This document shows positions 36,801 through 48,577 of a stretch of DNA of 64,000 nt, piece after piece. The notes below the pieces were generated by a model, which was not told the DNA's origin, did not search any database, and was given only the letters and a program-made list of their open reading frames with translations. The stretch lies in NCBI GenBank assembly GCA_014898425.1, contig RCSZ01000009.1:1116001-1180000 (forward strand). The letters run 5' to 3'. Source of the DNA: Botryotinia globosa. Taxonomy: Eukaryota; Ascomycota; Leotiomycetes; Helotiales; Sclerotiniaceae. Numbering within the stretch: position 1 is the stretch's first letter; every line of letters starts with the position of its first letter. Made by a program: the position numbers and the translations under genes.

Positions 36801-37265
36801 TAAGAGGGGATGTGAATGAATGAAACGAACGGCGGTTGAAACCATGGTTGGACGAAATAATAACTGGGGAATTCAGCAACGGGCCTCGGACTGCAAGTTT
36901 TTGGTGCTTTCTCAATGGTATCGGGAATTCGAGATGGGTGAGTGGAAGGTGATCTCATTGTCGTCGTTTGCTTCCAAAATTGGGAATCCTAGACCTTTAG
37001 AATAGCTTTCTCTCTCGAGTTATCAGCTGATGCATCGAAAATCTGCGAGTGTCAAAGATAGAGAGAAAGAGACAGATTAAATTTCATTCAGACTGGATAG
37101 CTTTTATATATGATCCGACGTGTGTTTTATGAGTAATGAAGAAGTGAATGGAACGGGAGATGTATTTGTATTCTGAGGGCCTAAAGAATATATAATCAGG
37201 ACACCCCTGAGGCTGCGACGAGAGAATAAATCACAGGACGATTTGGCGCCTACAGACTCCGGAGT
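33814..37265. other. Intergenic region with microsatellites
   Basis: 3.45 kb. The 3' UTR of the GDS1-type gene is probably at the start. A GGTA/GATA array lies at 34769-34812, the 8-bp array at 34945-35029, and GGAAGTGGC repeats at about 35515-35575. The frames here are by-products of repeats. No gene is supported. Confidence 0.6.
34945..35029. repeat. 8-bp tandem repeat AAGTGTGG
   Basis: About ten nearly perfect units. Translations (VWKCGSVE on +, TLPHFHTS on -) are repeat artefacts. Confidence 0.95.
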
Positions 37266-38700
37266 TTAAGAAAGGAAAAAGATGCAACTATGGATTGGCA
37301 TTTGTCTTTGTTGGCTTTCTGTCAAGAAAAACTTACATATCAAAGGCATCTCCACGATAATCATAACCCCATCAGACTCAATTTTCGGATGGAAAACCTG
37401 CCAATCATGTACAAATGCCACATTAATTTCATCCGTATTCCATAATTTCATCTCAAATTTCCTCGCCAATGCTGCCGTCGCCAAAAGCAACTCAGCACGT
37501 GCCAATTCAATTCCCAAACACTTGCGCTCCCCTTTGCCAAAAGTCATCAGAAATTTTCCGAGTACACGGCCATCATCTCTTAACCATCGTTCCGGTCTGA
37601 GAATAAAAGGGTCCGGAAATATACTCGTGGCAGTATGTGCACTAAGAGTCGTAGTACTAACCGGTGTGCCTGGTGGAATTGCATAGCTCTTACTGAAGTT
37701 TGCCGGATTAATCACATATGAGATGGAATATGCGTAAGTGGCTCATAAGAAACCCTAGCAGTACGAGCGGTAACACCAAAAGCTAAACGGCTCCCTTCCT
37801 GTACAACAGCAGATAAGTAAGGCATTTGCTCGAGTTGCGTCCATGTCACATTATCGGGAAGTGATCTGAGCTCTTTTAGAAGTCTGGGAGGCTTTGCTTC
37901 TGTGATAGAGACTAATTCAGCACGAACTCTCCGCGCAATACGTTATTAGCTACCGTCTCTGAAAAATCCTCTTTGAAGAAAACTAATGATAGGGCTGTGG
38001 AACGATATTCAAGGACGAGAACAATTATCGGTTGTAATTACCCATTATCGAGAAGATTTACACCAATTGATGTTGTTGTGGTATGGATGGATAAAATCGG
38101 AGAACGAACCGAGAAAGGAATGACCGAATTAAGGTTATCAGGCCAGTTGTATTGTGCAGCAGTCAGCTTCGCCAAGAGCTTTTAGAAGTTCATCCGGATG
38201 AGAATTCCCCCGCAAAATGACTTCGGCTGAAAAGTGTTCCGGAAGACATGCAACAAAAGATATTTGGAAAACAAAAAAAGGGAAGCTCGAACCGATGATC
38301 ATAAAGTCAGCTATCAAGTAAGTTGATTCCTGTACTAAGCCTGCGCTTGCAAGACGTGGCAAAGGAGTATGAACAAAACCCAAGGAGTACCTACCTAAAG
38401 CGAGTGGCTGACTATTGATTTGTGATTCGCTTCGTCAAGATGCAAGATATCGATATGCAGCCGAAAAGCTGTGATGTATCGGTAGATGTATGAATGAATA
38501 CCTAGCCATGTTGTAGAAATCGTCGACAGCCCCGCACCTCGATTGTACCAGTTTTGGGGACTGCCTCAAGATCTCTCGTAGCCAGTGATATATATCCCGC
38601 CGCCAGCAACTGGATACCAGATGAAGGGCACAAATGTAGGAATGACAAGATTTCATTAATCTGAGGGCATAAATTGTTTGCAAAACTCGGTGCAATTCTT
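37266..38700 (-). pseudogene. Cytochrome P450, degenerate
   Basis: The 3' part reads as a P450: PERW, then the haem-binding loop FGKGERKCLG (matches FxxGxRxCxG) at about 37500-37560. Upstream, in another frame, 37722-37950 encodes RRVRAELVSITEAKPP, LEQMPYLSAVVQEGSR (the K-helix ExxR) and ARVSYEPLTHIP. The two frames need a one-base shift near 37715, where the upstream frame meets a TGA. Further upstream only the I-helix scrap ETVAN (about 37960) remains, with about 20 residues missing and stops nearby. Still weaker P450-like peptides (e.g. FFVFQISFVACLPEHF, about 38250) scatter up to about 38700. These lesions indicate a dead gene. The 5' boundary is approximate. CYP family and substrate cannot be told. 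Confidence 0.75.
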
Positions 38701-39816
38701 AGATGTTATAGAATTCTTAATGATGTCGTTTCCAGAGTTCCATGATCATTACAATGTCCCTAGCGTCATGGTAATTTTGATAACCTTACCCCACCTCGAA
38801 TCCGCCCTACCTTGGCAGAAAGCTTGATTCCTCGTGCCCCCTTGAACCCCGAAACTTCAAATCGCAGTTCACGACATCAGAAGAATTCTTCCGAGGTGGT
38901 ACTATGCGAAGATGTTAGATTCGTCTAGCACAGCTACCTCTCATCATAGGATGTAGATCAAGTTTGAAGACTTTAATACGCCCACAGAACTCTTTACCTT
39001 ACGGAATTGTCTTCAAGAAATCATGGAGAACAAATTTGCTGAGAATGAGATGTTTTGTTCTTGGGATAGTTCTCAATAAATGTACTTGCCATTTGAGAGG
39101 TTCAGAGGATCTACATTCAATATATCTCATCGTCTCATGCAGAGTTCAAAATCTGCTTCGGGTGTGCTTTAGATCTCACAGACACCAATGCAGATAGCCT
39201 TCTGCAATGGAAGTTACGAAGACATGGTCGGCGTCTGGCGTGCTTGCCTATTCCTGTTTACATGGCTCGCTCCTTCCTCAGTTCTGGAAATTGCTCTTTA
39301 TCTCTCATTATCTCGTTCTTAAGTGGGGATGGTCAGACTTGGTCAGGCTAGTTAAGTCTGCTTCCCGCATTACCTCTCTTTCATCTTTTCAAGGAATAAT
39401 CTACATTTACCTCTGCAATGCTATGATCGGGAGAAGATTCTGAACCCTGCATCTCTCTACTTGATTCCATTGTATATTCGTTCACCCATACATGGTTGAT
39501 TTCATTCCACGCCATCATCTATCTTCCTTCACCACTCTAGATAGATATTGGTCTGCGGATGACGAAGGGAAATCGCACAGCCCATAAAACTTCTAAGAAA
39601 AACCTTGGATAGATTCCTAACGAGAAGAGGCTTTGGTCGAGGGAAAAAACTCCAAGGGATCAAAGAGCTCGTATCTTTCGGAAGAAAAGGACCTGGATGC
39701 CAACACATCGTTTCGCCATTTAAACACAGGGGAAAATATTCTTTCAATTCTCGTCGTATATCGCAATTCTTTTAGTATTTGCGACCCCAGAAAAACTCGG
39801 GAGAAGTCTCATCAAC
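38701..39816. other. Upstream region of the WSC gene
   Basis: 1.1 kb between the P450 relic and the secreted-protein gene. Several 70-80 codon frames show no recognisable features. I see no repeats of note. Confidence 0.5.
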
Positions 39817-42800
39817 ATGATATTCTCTTCTTTTTACATTCCCGTGCTTCTTACGGCGATCTTTAGTGATATTCTAGTTCAAGGCCTTTCGTCTACGGAC
39901 GAATATAGAGATGCAGATTTGCAGCAAACAGGATATTTGTAAGTACCTTTTCTTCCATATACGAGAGGAAGATTCTTAATAATGATCAGGACTAATCACA
40001 ACATGGACCCGGGAATTATTGACAGTTCATCATTTGGCCAGCTGTGGAAAGTCGCCTTCAATTACCAAGAACAGGTTAGTAATGCCATCATTGTTTCATT
40101 CAGGCCTCAAAATTATACGTCAAGGTATTCTACGATATACACACGAACAAAAAAATCATGAAAAAGTCTTCAAGCGTTGATTTTTTGCATGCTTTGGACT
40201 ACTACGTTTCTGGTATGAAAATGCCTTCTCCAGGCATAGGATCATTTCAAATGTGCATGAACACCTGCTGACGAAGACAGTTCTATGCTAAACCGTTAAC
40301 ATATACGCCACTTACAGGCGGTCCTCAATTGCTATTTCTTGCATCCAACCAAAATTATATTAGAACCCTTAATGCCGAGACTGGAGTTCTCATAAACTCA
40401 AGACAGGTTCATACACCTTTCTTACAATCTGATATAGGATGCACGGGTAAGTCTGAACGTGAAAGATTGATTGGATTCATTGAATTGACATGTTGCAAGA
40501 TATTCCCAATTATATTGGTATCATAGGTAAATGAGAGTTGTGTCCTTACCTTATTCCACCACTTATCAAACTACAGGCACCCCAACTATCGACCCCGCCA
40601 CTGATATAGCATATTTCTTTTCCAAAACTTATATACCAAACTACAGAGTTCCAGGAAAGTACGTATAGTGGTTTACCAATTCCATTATTTTTATTGTCTA
40701 ATTCCGTTCCCCATTTTGATGTTCTATTTTTTGTGTATCATGCCATATATTATTTTTCCTCCTCTCTGGAGAGTATTGATTAGTTACTCTTCTCATTTGG
40801 CTTCAGACAATATTTTTGATAAATATACTGACTCTATGATCTTGCAGTACTGGAACCGCAAATGGTGTTTACTACTTTCATGCAGTCAATATCAATACTC
40901 TACTTGATGTAGATTCTTACCCAATACTTATTGACGGCGCAATTGCAGATAATGCCCCTCAAAAATATTTCATAGGGGGGGTTATTCTACAACGTCCTTC
41001 ATTGACACAAGTTGGAAGTGTGGTGTATGGCTCTTTTGGGGGCCATTGTGATTTGTTCAATTACACTGGTCTTGTGATGGGCATTGACATTAACAAAGCC
41101 AAGATTATTACAAATTGGGCAGTAGAAAGTGGACCACTAGTCCCGCAAACAAATGTTTTGCTTGATGGAGGTGGAGGCGGAGAAGGTGGTATATGGATGA
41201 GTGGAATGGGATTGGCAACTGATGGAGCTAGGATTTTCCTTGTATCTGGTAATGGGGGTGTAAGTGTGCCATGCTTCTCAGAAGTTATTGAATAGCAAAT
41301 GATAGCTAACATCTTCTCTAGGCTCATCAAAATCAAGGGACACCAGCTTCAGGTTCGAGTGGTTGTCAAACACTAGGAGAGGCAACCATAAATCTAGCCT
41401 TGGATAGCACTGGTGTAATATCCGTATCGGATTACTTCCAACCTTATGACTATCAGAACATGGATGCTGGCGATCAAGATTTTGGTAGCGGAGGCATTGT
41501 TCTACTTGATCCGACAGTATTCAAAGGTACAGGTGTAGACAAAATGGCCGTTACTGCTGGTAAAAATGGGAAAATTTATATCTTGAATGCGAACAACCTT
41601 GGTGGATATAAGCTAGGACCTGGACAAACGGATAATATCTTGCAAACAATAGTCACGAGTGCTGCAGTCTTTGGTGCATGCGGCTCTTATCCCCTCGAGG
41701 GTGGTTTCATCTATTGTACCCCAGTCGGCTTGGCAACATCAGTTTACCAGCTCACATTCACATCTAGTGGTCTTCCCCAATTTTCCAAAGTCGGTCAAAC
41801 GAATGAAGTCTCTGCAGGTCGTGTTGGAGTTGGAATACCGACTGTCACTAGCTTCAATAATCAAATTGGTACAGCAATTCTGTGGATGACAGACCCTGAT
41901 GCTGGCCTCCGTGCATGGTATGCTGTACCCCAGAATGGTGTTTTACAAAAAATCAAGCTACCTCAAATAGGAGGCGCAAACAAATTCCAGCGTCCAGCTT
42001 TCGGAAATGGTCGAGTATATACAACAGATTCAAATGGCGTTCTTTATTGTCTCGGAGCACCTGTCAATCTTCCTCGTGAGCGAACCTATTTTCTTAAATA
42101 ACTCTTTGATCTGGAGGCTCTGAATGGAATACTATGGTATGCTAATCCGTTGTCTAGTAAACTGTACTTCTCCAATCGATTTTGGCACCGTTGCGCTTGG
42201 AGATGAGGCCGACCAGACTGTCAGTTGTATAACTAATATTGCGATTACTTCAATAAACGGTGCAACTATTGGAAACGGGTACTTCTCCGTTGATAATTCA
42301 ACGTTGCCAACAGGTCCTTTGAAAAAGGGGGCCACATTCACATTTCCCGTCACCTGGGACTTATCAAATGTTCAAATTGGAGCAACGCCGAATACGTCTT
42401 TTGGAAGTGTATCTCCTGGAATAAAAAGCACACCATTGACAATTTTAACGACAAATGCTGTCCCCGGATTTGCTACTCTGTATCCAATAAGTTTGACTGG
42501 TACAGAGGTATCCTCGAAGCCCTTTCTAGCTATTGCTCCAACTACAGTGGATTATGGCGGAATTACAATCACGAATGAAAGTGATGTAAACCCGCAATCA
42601 GCTATCTTTACGATTTCAAATAAAGGGTTGGTGGCTATGACAATTTTGGGGTATGCATACACTGCGGATGACCTAGATGATAGTCCGATATTCATCAACA
42701 GCACCGTGATAAATGGGACATGGGATTTGGGGTTTGGTTACTTCAGTGCAGTAGGTCTTCCGGAAATTGGAAGTCAAATCGCCCCTAGCTCGCAGATTTC

Positions 42801-45575
42801 TGTACAATCTTCCTTTGAACCTACTAATGGAACCGGTTCATATAATTCTTATTGGCAAGTTTGGTCCGATGGAGGTACAGTCAACATCATCCTTGAGGGT
42901 ATTGCCTCAACGGCTCCAATAGCAAATTTTTCGATTAGCAATGGCGAAGGTGGATGGCTTCCTCAAGCCAACCTTCTTATGGACTTTGGCAGAGTTGCGC
43001 CTGGCAGCTCATCTTCCCAGCAGATACGAATTTGTAATGATGGAGGCTCCTCATTGGAAATTAGTAAGAGCAAGCCACCAAATGGCGTCTTTCACATTAG
43101 TGACCCAGCGGAGTTGCACGAATCACAACAGATAGCTGTCAATGATTGCGCATATGGAACCGTCATTTTCTCAGCAAATGTGGAACAATACAATAAACCG
43201 GACCTTGTACTCAACAATACTTGGACTTTGAATACAGATGATGTCAATTGGGGGGTTCACGTTGTTGAAATCACCGGGACTGTCATCTCAAAGAAGGTTG
43301 GTCCAGTAAATTCTACCACTGGTCAAACAATCTATAACTATCTCGGATGCTTTCAAGAATCTAATATTGGACCACGTCTATTACCCAATCAAGGGTACAC
43401 ACCTAACGCCACTGCAAATAGCAATAATATGTGCCAAGAAGCCTGTTATGGACTCGCACAATACAGCTTTGCTGGTACAGAATATACTAGCCAATGCTGG
43501 TGCGGCAAGTAAGTTTCAATCAAGCACTCACTAATTCCTTCAGTCTACCTAAAACTGCTACTCGATTGTGCCCTTCATCCTTGTATTTTATTCCATGTAA
43601 CCTTTCTGTTTCTTGATGTAGCATTCACGTTTCGTTTTCTTCATTTGCTCCATTTTCCTTCGAAACCTGCCCTTGATACAATCCAATGGTCGAGAATCTT
43701 TGTGTTCTGGCGAATATCCCCAAACATTATCTACGAATTTTAAGTAGAACCTGGGCATTGGTCGATTGATCCCCGAGGATCGAGACTGTTTTTAGCGTGT
43801 CCATAAGCGAGAACGCTAGACCCAGTTCTGGCCCTTCATGGGACTACATACGGGAAATCCCCTCAGACCAAATGCTGAAGGACCTCAAAGCTCTCAGACG
43901 TCCAGATTATTCTTGTATGCAATGCTGACTCCTCGATTTTGTAGTACTCCACCACCATTAGCCTCACAGGATCCTACTAATGCATTGTGCAATTTTGCTT
44001 GCCCGGGTGACCCGACCGATGGATGCGGGGGAACTGGCTATATTTCCGTTTTCTATAACCCTACAGAATATGTGGCTGGATCTGACCCAGCATTGTATGG
44101 TCCCAAGACAGTCAGTAGTGTCGGTAATTACAATTACTTGGGATGTTATAGTGAAGCCACAACTGGTCGTGCTTTGGGTGGTTTAAGCCCTCAATCACCA
44201 TCTACAGGATTCACAATTGAACTATGTGCAACTGCTTGCAAAGAATTTACATACTTTGGTATGGAGTATGCTAACGAATGCTATTGTGGGAAGTGAGTAT
44301 TTTCCTCGTTTGACTCTAAAATTCTACCTCACAATGCTGACTCCGCGAACTTATAGTGTGTTAGGTGTCGGCTCGGTCAATCAGACTAGTGGTACTTCAA
44401 GCATTAATGGATGTTCCATGCTTTGTAAAGGCAATACCAAAGAATATTGCGGTGGACCAGGGAAACTTGATGTATATATGCTGAACACAGCAACCTCTTC
44501 ATCGTCATCTATGATCTCGACTAGTACAACTACATCTACTACCAGCTCAAGTGGTACTTCTTCGACTTCTATGACGGAGAATACTACATCGACTTCCACA
44601 TCATCTTTATCGTCATCAACACCCCCAACAATATTAACAACTTCAACAAGTTCGGCAATTCCTACACCGACAGGGCCCATCACCGTAACAAATCTTACCG
44701 GCTATAACTATCTAGGATGCTACAGTGAAGCGACCACAGGTCGTGCCCTCTCTGGTCTACGGCCTGCGCCTCCTATTGGAGGATTCACAATAGAGTCTTG
44801 TCAATCGAGTTGCTCGGATTTTGAGTACTTTGGAATGGAGTATTCTAATGAGTTAGCCTGTTCTGTCCTCCATTACTACATTGTACTCGCTAAGTTTCCT
44901 TAGATGCTATTGCGGAACAACTATAAATGCCGGCTCAGTTCCTGAAGAAAGCACCATCCCGAGTGTTAATGGATGTAATATGTTGTGCGCTGGAGATTCT
45001 GGAGAATATTGTGGAGGTTACGTGTCCATCTTTTCCATTCTACAGAGATACGTCTACTAATATATAACAACAGGTGGTTCCAGACTCAACATGTACCAAT
45101 TTAACGGTACTATCTCGACACTATCAGGACCAATCACAATCATTAATTTAAAGGGCTGGAATTATTTAGGATGCTATAATGAATCTACAAGGGGCCGTGC
45201 TTTGAGTGGTTTAGAAAATCCAATTCCGGGGATGAACAACAGTGTGGAGGCTTGTTCTATGGCCTGTAATGGGTGGACTTATTTTGGTGTCGAGTATGGT
45301 GAGTATATCTTATCCTATCTTATCTCATCTTGGTTACAGTACAGGAAGAGATGGTTCTTAAAAAAAAAGTAGTAGTAAGACTGGGGTGAAATTAGTGCTA
45401 ACAACGACTGGAAATTTTAGGAGATGAGTGCTACTGCGGATCAAACATGAATGCAGGCGCAACACTTCAATCAGGCTTATTACCGAGCACGACAGGATGC
45501 AATATGGTCTGTGCTGGCAATGGGACGGAACTATGTGGTGGGAGTTTGAGGTTAAATTTATATCAGGTCGGGTGA
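39817..45575 (+). CDS. Secreted multidomain protein: beta-propeller, Ig-like repeats, four WSC domains
   Basis: Twelve exons, join(39817..39938,39990..40074,40281..40446,40577..40658,40848..41259,41322..42075,42158..43508,43945..44292,44357..44851,44904..45016,45074..45298,45421..45575), 1435 aa; all phases agree. A signal peptide (MIFSSFYIPVLLTAIFS) precedes TGYLTNHNMDPGIID and a PQQ/quinoprotein-like beta-propeller to about residue 505 (LFLASNQNYIRTLNAETG, KIYILNANNLGG). Residues ~540-925 hold Ig-like repeats of choice-of-anchor-D type (IDFGTVALGDEA, MDFGRVAPGSSSSQQI). Four WSC domains follow at about 932-1020, 1050-1145, 1222-1320 and 1337-1435, with YNYLGCYSEATTGRALSGL, YFGMEYSNECYCG and NGCNMLCAGD..YCGG. 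A Ser/Thr linker (about 1148-1205) would be O-glycosylated. There are many N-x-S/T sites, and no transmembrane segment or GPI signal at the C-terminus. WSC domains bind glycans, so a cell-wall or substrate-binding secreted protein is likely. Any enzymatic role of the propeller is unknown. Confidence 0.85.
43509..43944 (+). other. Long intron (436 bp) inside WSC domain 1
   Basis: GTAAGT donor, GCTGACTCC branch region and TTGTAG acceptor. It restores CWCGN across a phase-2 junction. It is several times longer than other introns in this gene. Its last bases (43920-43932) repeat 13 identical bases of the intron in WSC domain 2 (44332-44344). Confidence 0.75.
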
Positions 45576-46590
45576 GGGAGGAAGTTATTCTGAGGAAAGA
45601 GCGTTAGATATGTGTTTGTGGATGACTGGGGATTTAACAAAGTGCATCTACTTATACTTGATCTTAAATACCGGCTTTCTACGAGATTGGTATTGGGGTG
45701 AAATTATGACAGATCGTGGGAATGGAGAGAGAGGAAAGGCGGGACTTCATTTGATTTTCGACAGTATTTCATCGTTGCGGTGGCTTTACATGAATTTCTC
45801 AACAAAATTGGCGTTTTCTGAAAGTTACTGGATCTATTGAGATTTCTAGTCCTCAATATTGAGCATAAAGAAGCGATTACGGTTTGTGATGAACAATGCA
45901 TGCTTTTTGGGAGATAATCGGTATTTCCGTGAGTTTGATAACAAAAAAGAGGAACGTTTTACCAATTGAGAGACTACTATGTAAGCGATTCGTGGGAAGA
46001 TAAGGTGAATAGTCATCTAATATACTTGGAAGAGGAATGAGGAGTAGAGTAGTCAACAGAGATGTGAAGATGCAAGATGGAGTAATGATACAATGTCCGA
46101 CAGGTTTAATTGGTTACAAGAGGGTATCAATTATGATCAGGTATCAGTAGTACTGAGAAGCTTCTATTCATTCCATTGTTTTGAATGAAATGACAGTCAT
46201 TAGAGCTGCGTATTTTACATTTGATCTCATCTGATCATTCAAACTTGACTCTTCCAATATCCCGTATTCTCTCAGAGGTTGAGATGGTAAGTCGTGGGTA
46301 GGTTGCTTGAATGACAGCATAGCTTGGGTCCTCATGATTTGGAGGATAAGAGAACAGGAGATATAGTTATGTTTATGTAGAGTTTGAGATTGGTACTCTC
46401 CATTCTTGGGAGTTGGTTTTGGTCAATTATCCCCTGTTGTTTCAGAATTTTGTTATATAAATAGAGAGTACGATATCAGTCGCTATGATTGTGAGCTTGA
46501 GTTTCAACCAGGTAATATTTTTCAATAAGTTAAGCTTTGATGATGAAGGACGAATATGGAGATTCGGAATTACTAATTTAGTAAACCATT
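45576..46590. other. 3' flank of the WSC gene
   Basis: 1 kb. It holds a 76-codon frame at 45610 and nothing recognisable. AT-rich spacer. Confidence 0.5.
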
Positions 46591-46599
46591 CTCAATAGA

Positions 46600-46800
46600 T
46601 CAACGTTCTTGATCAACTAAATTGGTGTAGGTTTCTGCTCGAGCTTGAGATTGTATAAGACGCTCCTCTACCGGCTCATTTCTGAATCCATGAGATGCTT
46701 TGGCTTCGTTGCATCGAACCAGTAATTCTTCGTAGCTACTGGATGATCTCGCGTCACCTTCCCCTTCGTCGACTCTGCAGTGATCTCTATCTGGCTTCCA
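46600..46800 (-). pseudogene. Relic coding segment, copy A of a tandem duplication
   Basis: An open minus-strand frame of about 65 codons without a clear ATG (it opens with TTG). It contains SYEELLVRCNEAKASHGF and AETYTNLVDQER, then a stop. The same protein segment is seen, riddled with stops, in copy B at about 46990-47110. That shared frame suggests both derive from a real gene whose remainder is missing. The family is not recognised. Confidence 0.45.
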
Positions 46801-46984
46801 AAATTGCAAGTATGATCGACCCTATAGTGATGATACATGAATACTCTGAAGTCTTTAAGAACCCTTTTGATCTCTATGGCTCATTGTTCAATCAGCTCTG
46901 GAAATGCATTCATTAAGATCAGTTTTGAGGATAGATGAAGAATGGGGAGATCTGGGATTATGAAAGGATTCTCATTGGATTCAA

Positions 46985-47240
46985 GTTCCTCATCTTCATT
47001 GATATGGGTTTCCACCCAAACTTGAGATTACATAGAACACTCCTCTGCCAAGCAATTTTAGAATTCATAATTTATTTTGACCTCATTACATCAAACCAGT
47101 GATTCTTCGTAACGAGCAATAGACAAATCGCGCTGATTCCACATCTGTAATGTTCATCGGTACTATATAAAGGGCTGGTATGTAATGTTAAAGTCTGTGA
47201 GAAACTTGTTCATGTTCAAAATCCAGCACTTTAATAAATG
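46985..47240 (-). pseudogene. Relic coding segment, copy B, RIP-like stops
   Basis: Aligned with copy A it reads RYEESLV-stop-CNEVKINYEF-stop, then SQVWVETHINEDEE in the same order and frame. At least three stops arise by C-to-T type changes (CGA to TGA, CAA to TAA) and other differences are largely transitions. Similarity extends outside the frame (for example AAACCAGTxATTCTTCGTA at about 47094). A diverged tandem repeat about 400 bp from copy A. Confidence 0.5.
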
Positions 47241-47869
47241 ATGTTTATTAATCCTACAGAATCAGCGAACACACCACATTGGTAAAGAATATAAGATGTA
47301 AGATGGGAATGAAGAAGCCTCCCTTAGCGAAGGAAAGATAGATTGTGCGGTCACTCACTCATCAGAACACACCTGCAAGGCTGTGAGAAATGAATTTTGC
47401 CATCACTGAAGACAAGACTCACTTCACTCTAGAATGAAATCTTTCAACGAATCAGAAAATTCTGTTTGATCTTGGCGCCAATTTCACTTTTGGACCGGCT
47501 AGCACGCTTTATTGTTTTTTTTTCCCACTTTCGATTTTCAACTTCTTCCAACCTTCGACCTTCAACCTTCAACGACGACGACAAAAACAACAACCTCTAC
47601 CAGCACCGTCGCCGCCATCAGTTCAAGCCTCCAAGTACCTCAAATCTGGAATCTCTTATATCAGAGCAACTTTCTCAGTCGAGAATTTTCTTTCCAAGGT
47701 AATCACCCCACAATTCATTTTTTCAGAAACATAACTGAAATTTGCAGCTTATCAGTATTGAATCTTTCAATCTGACCTCAGATTCATTGCTTATACAAAT
47801 CTGGATTAGCCTTACTCGAACCTCGAGACAAGTGAAACCAAACAGAAAGTGACTCATAGCCTTGTCAGA
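47241..47869. other. Leader/upstream region of the unknown gene at 47870
   Basis: CT-rich and AC-rich tracts (CTTCCAACCTTCGACC, ACGACGACAAAAACAACAAC at about 47530-47600), typical of fungal promoters and leaders. No gene is seen. Confidence 0.5.
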
Positions 47870-48577
47870 ATGGCTCCTTATCTAGGCCTTCTGAATGGAG
47901 ACGCTGTCAAGACTTATCTTGAATCCCCAGAGTTTCACCCTTGGTTCGAAGAGCTTTATCATGCTGCGATCTACCCACGCACTCTTAGAGCATCCAACTC
48001 CAAATCTCCCTGTCTTTTGAAAGTCCAAAAAAAGATCTTCAGAGGGGAGACATTTGGTGATCGCGAATACACTAGTGTGTCTTTGAATAAGACCGGCTGG
48101 GAAGAAGCTGATCAGTACGCCTCATGCTTACATCGCCTGTGTGTTTAAAACACACACTCTCGCAACGGATTATTTCGCAAGCATCAAATGAGCACGACCG
48201 AGAAGGAGGCGAGGATGTGGATGTGTATTATTCGGGCTACCTCGGATGCGAATCGTCTTATTACAAGAACTAGAGCTCAGAAGCGAAAGAGTTTGAGTAT
48301 TGATGAGGATTCTAGCGTAGGAGAACTCCTGGATCAACTTTCAACGAGCATGTTTGGAGATAAGTGTGGAAATTTGATACCAGATATCAACTCGACTCCT
48401 TATAAATCACAGAAGCAACATCAGTTCTCATCCCCTCAATCATCTCTCATGGATAAATCTAGTCATTCTATGAGAAGTCTGGACCAAGCTACACGAGAGG
48501 CAGCTGAACATATCAACGACTCCCTCCTCGAACGCTCTCTTTGCCCAGAAGACCTGTCACCGCAGGATTCTTCATGA
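47870..48577 (+). pseudogene. Unknown gene interrupted by one in-frame stop
   Basis: ATG at 47870 opens 92 codons (MAPYLGLLNGDAVKTYLESP..) to a TAA at 48146-48148. The same frame continues open for another 142 codons to a TGA at 48575-48577, with a possible restart ATG at 48188. The second part has QATREAAEHINDSLLERSLC and a Ser-rich region (KRKSLSIDEDSSVGELLDQL). No family is recognised in either half. Explanations: a premature stop (young pseudogene), stop readthrough, two genes, or a very short 39-bp intron starting GTTTAA at 48144 and ending GCAAG at about 48182, which would stay in frame. That length is below the usual fungal minimum. Confidence 0.5.
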
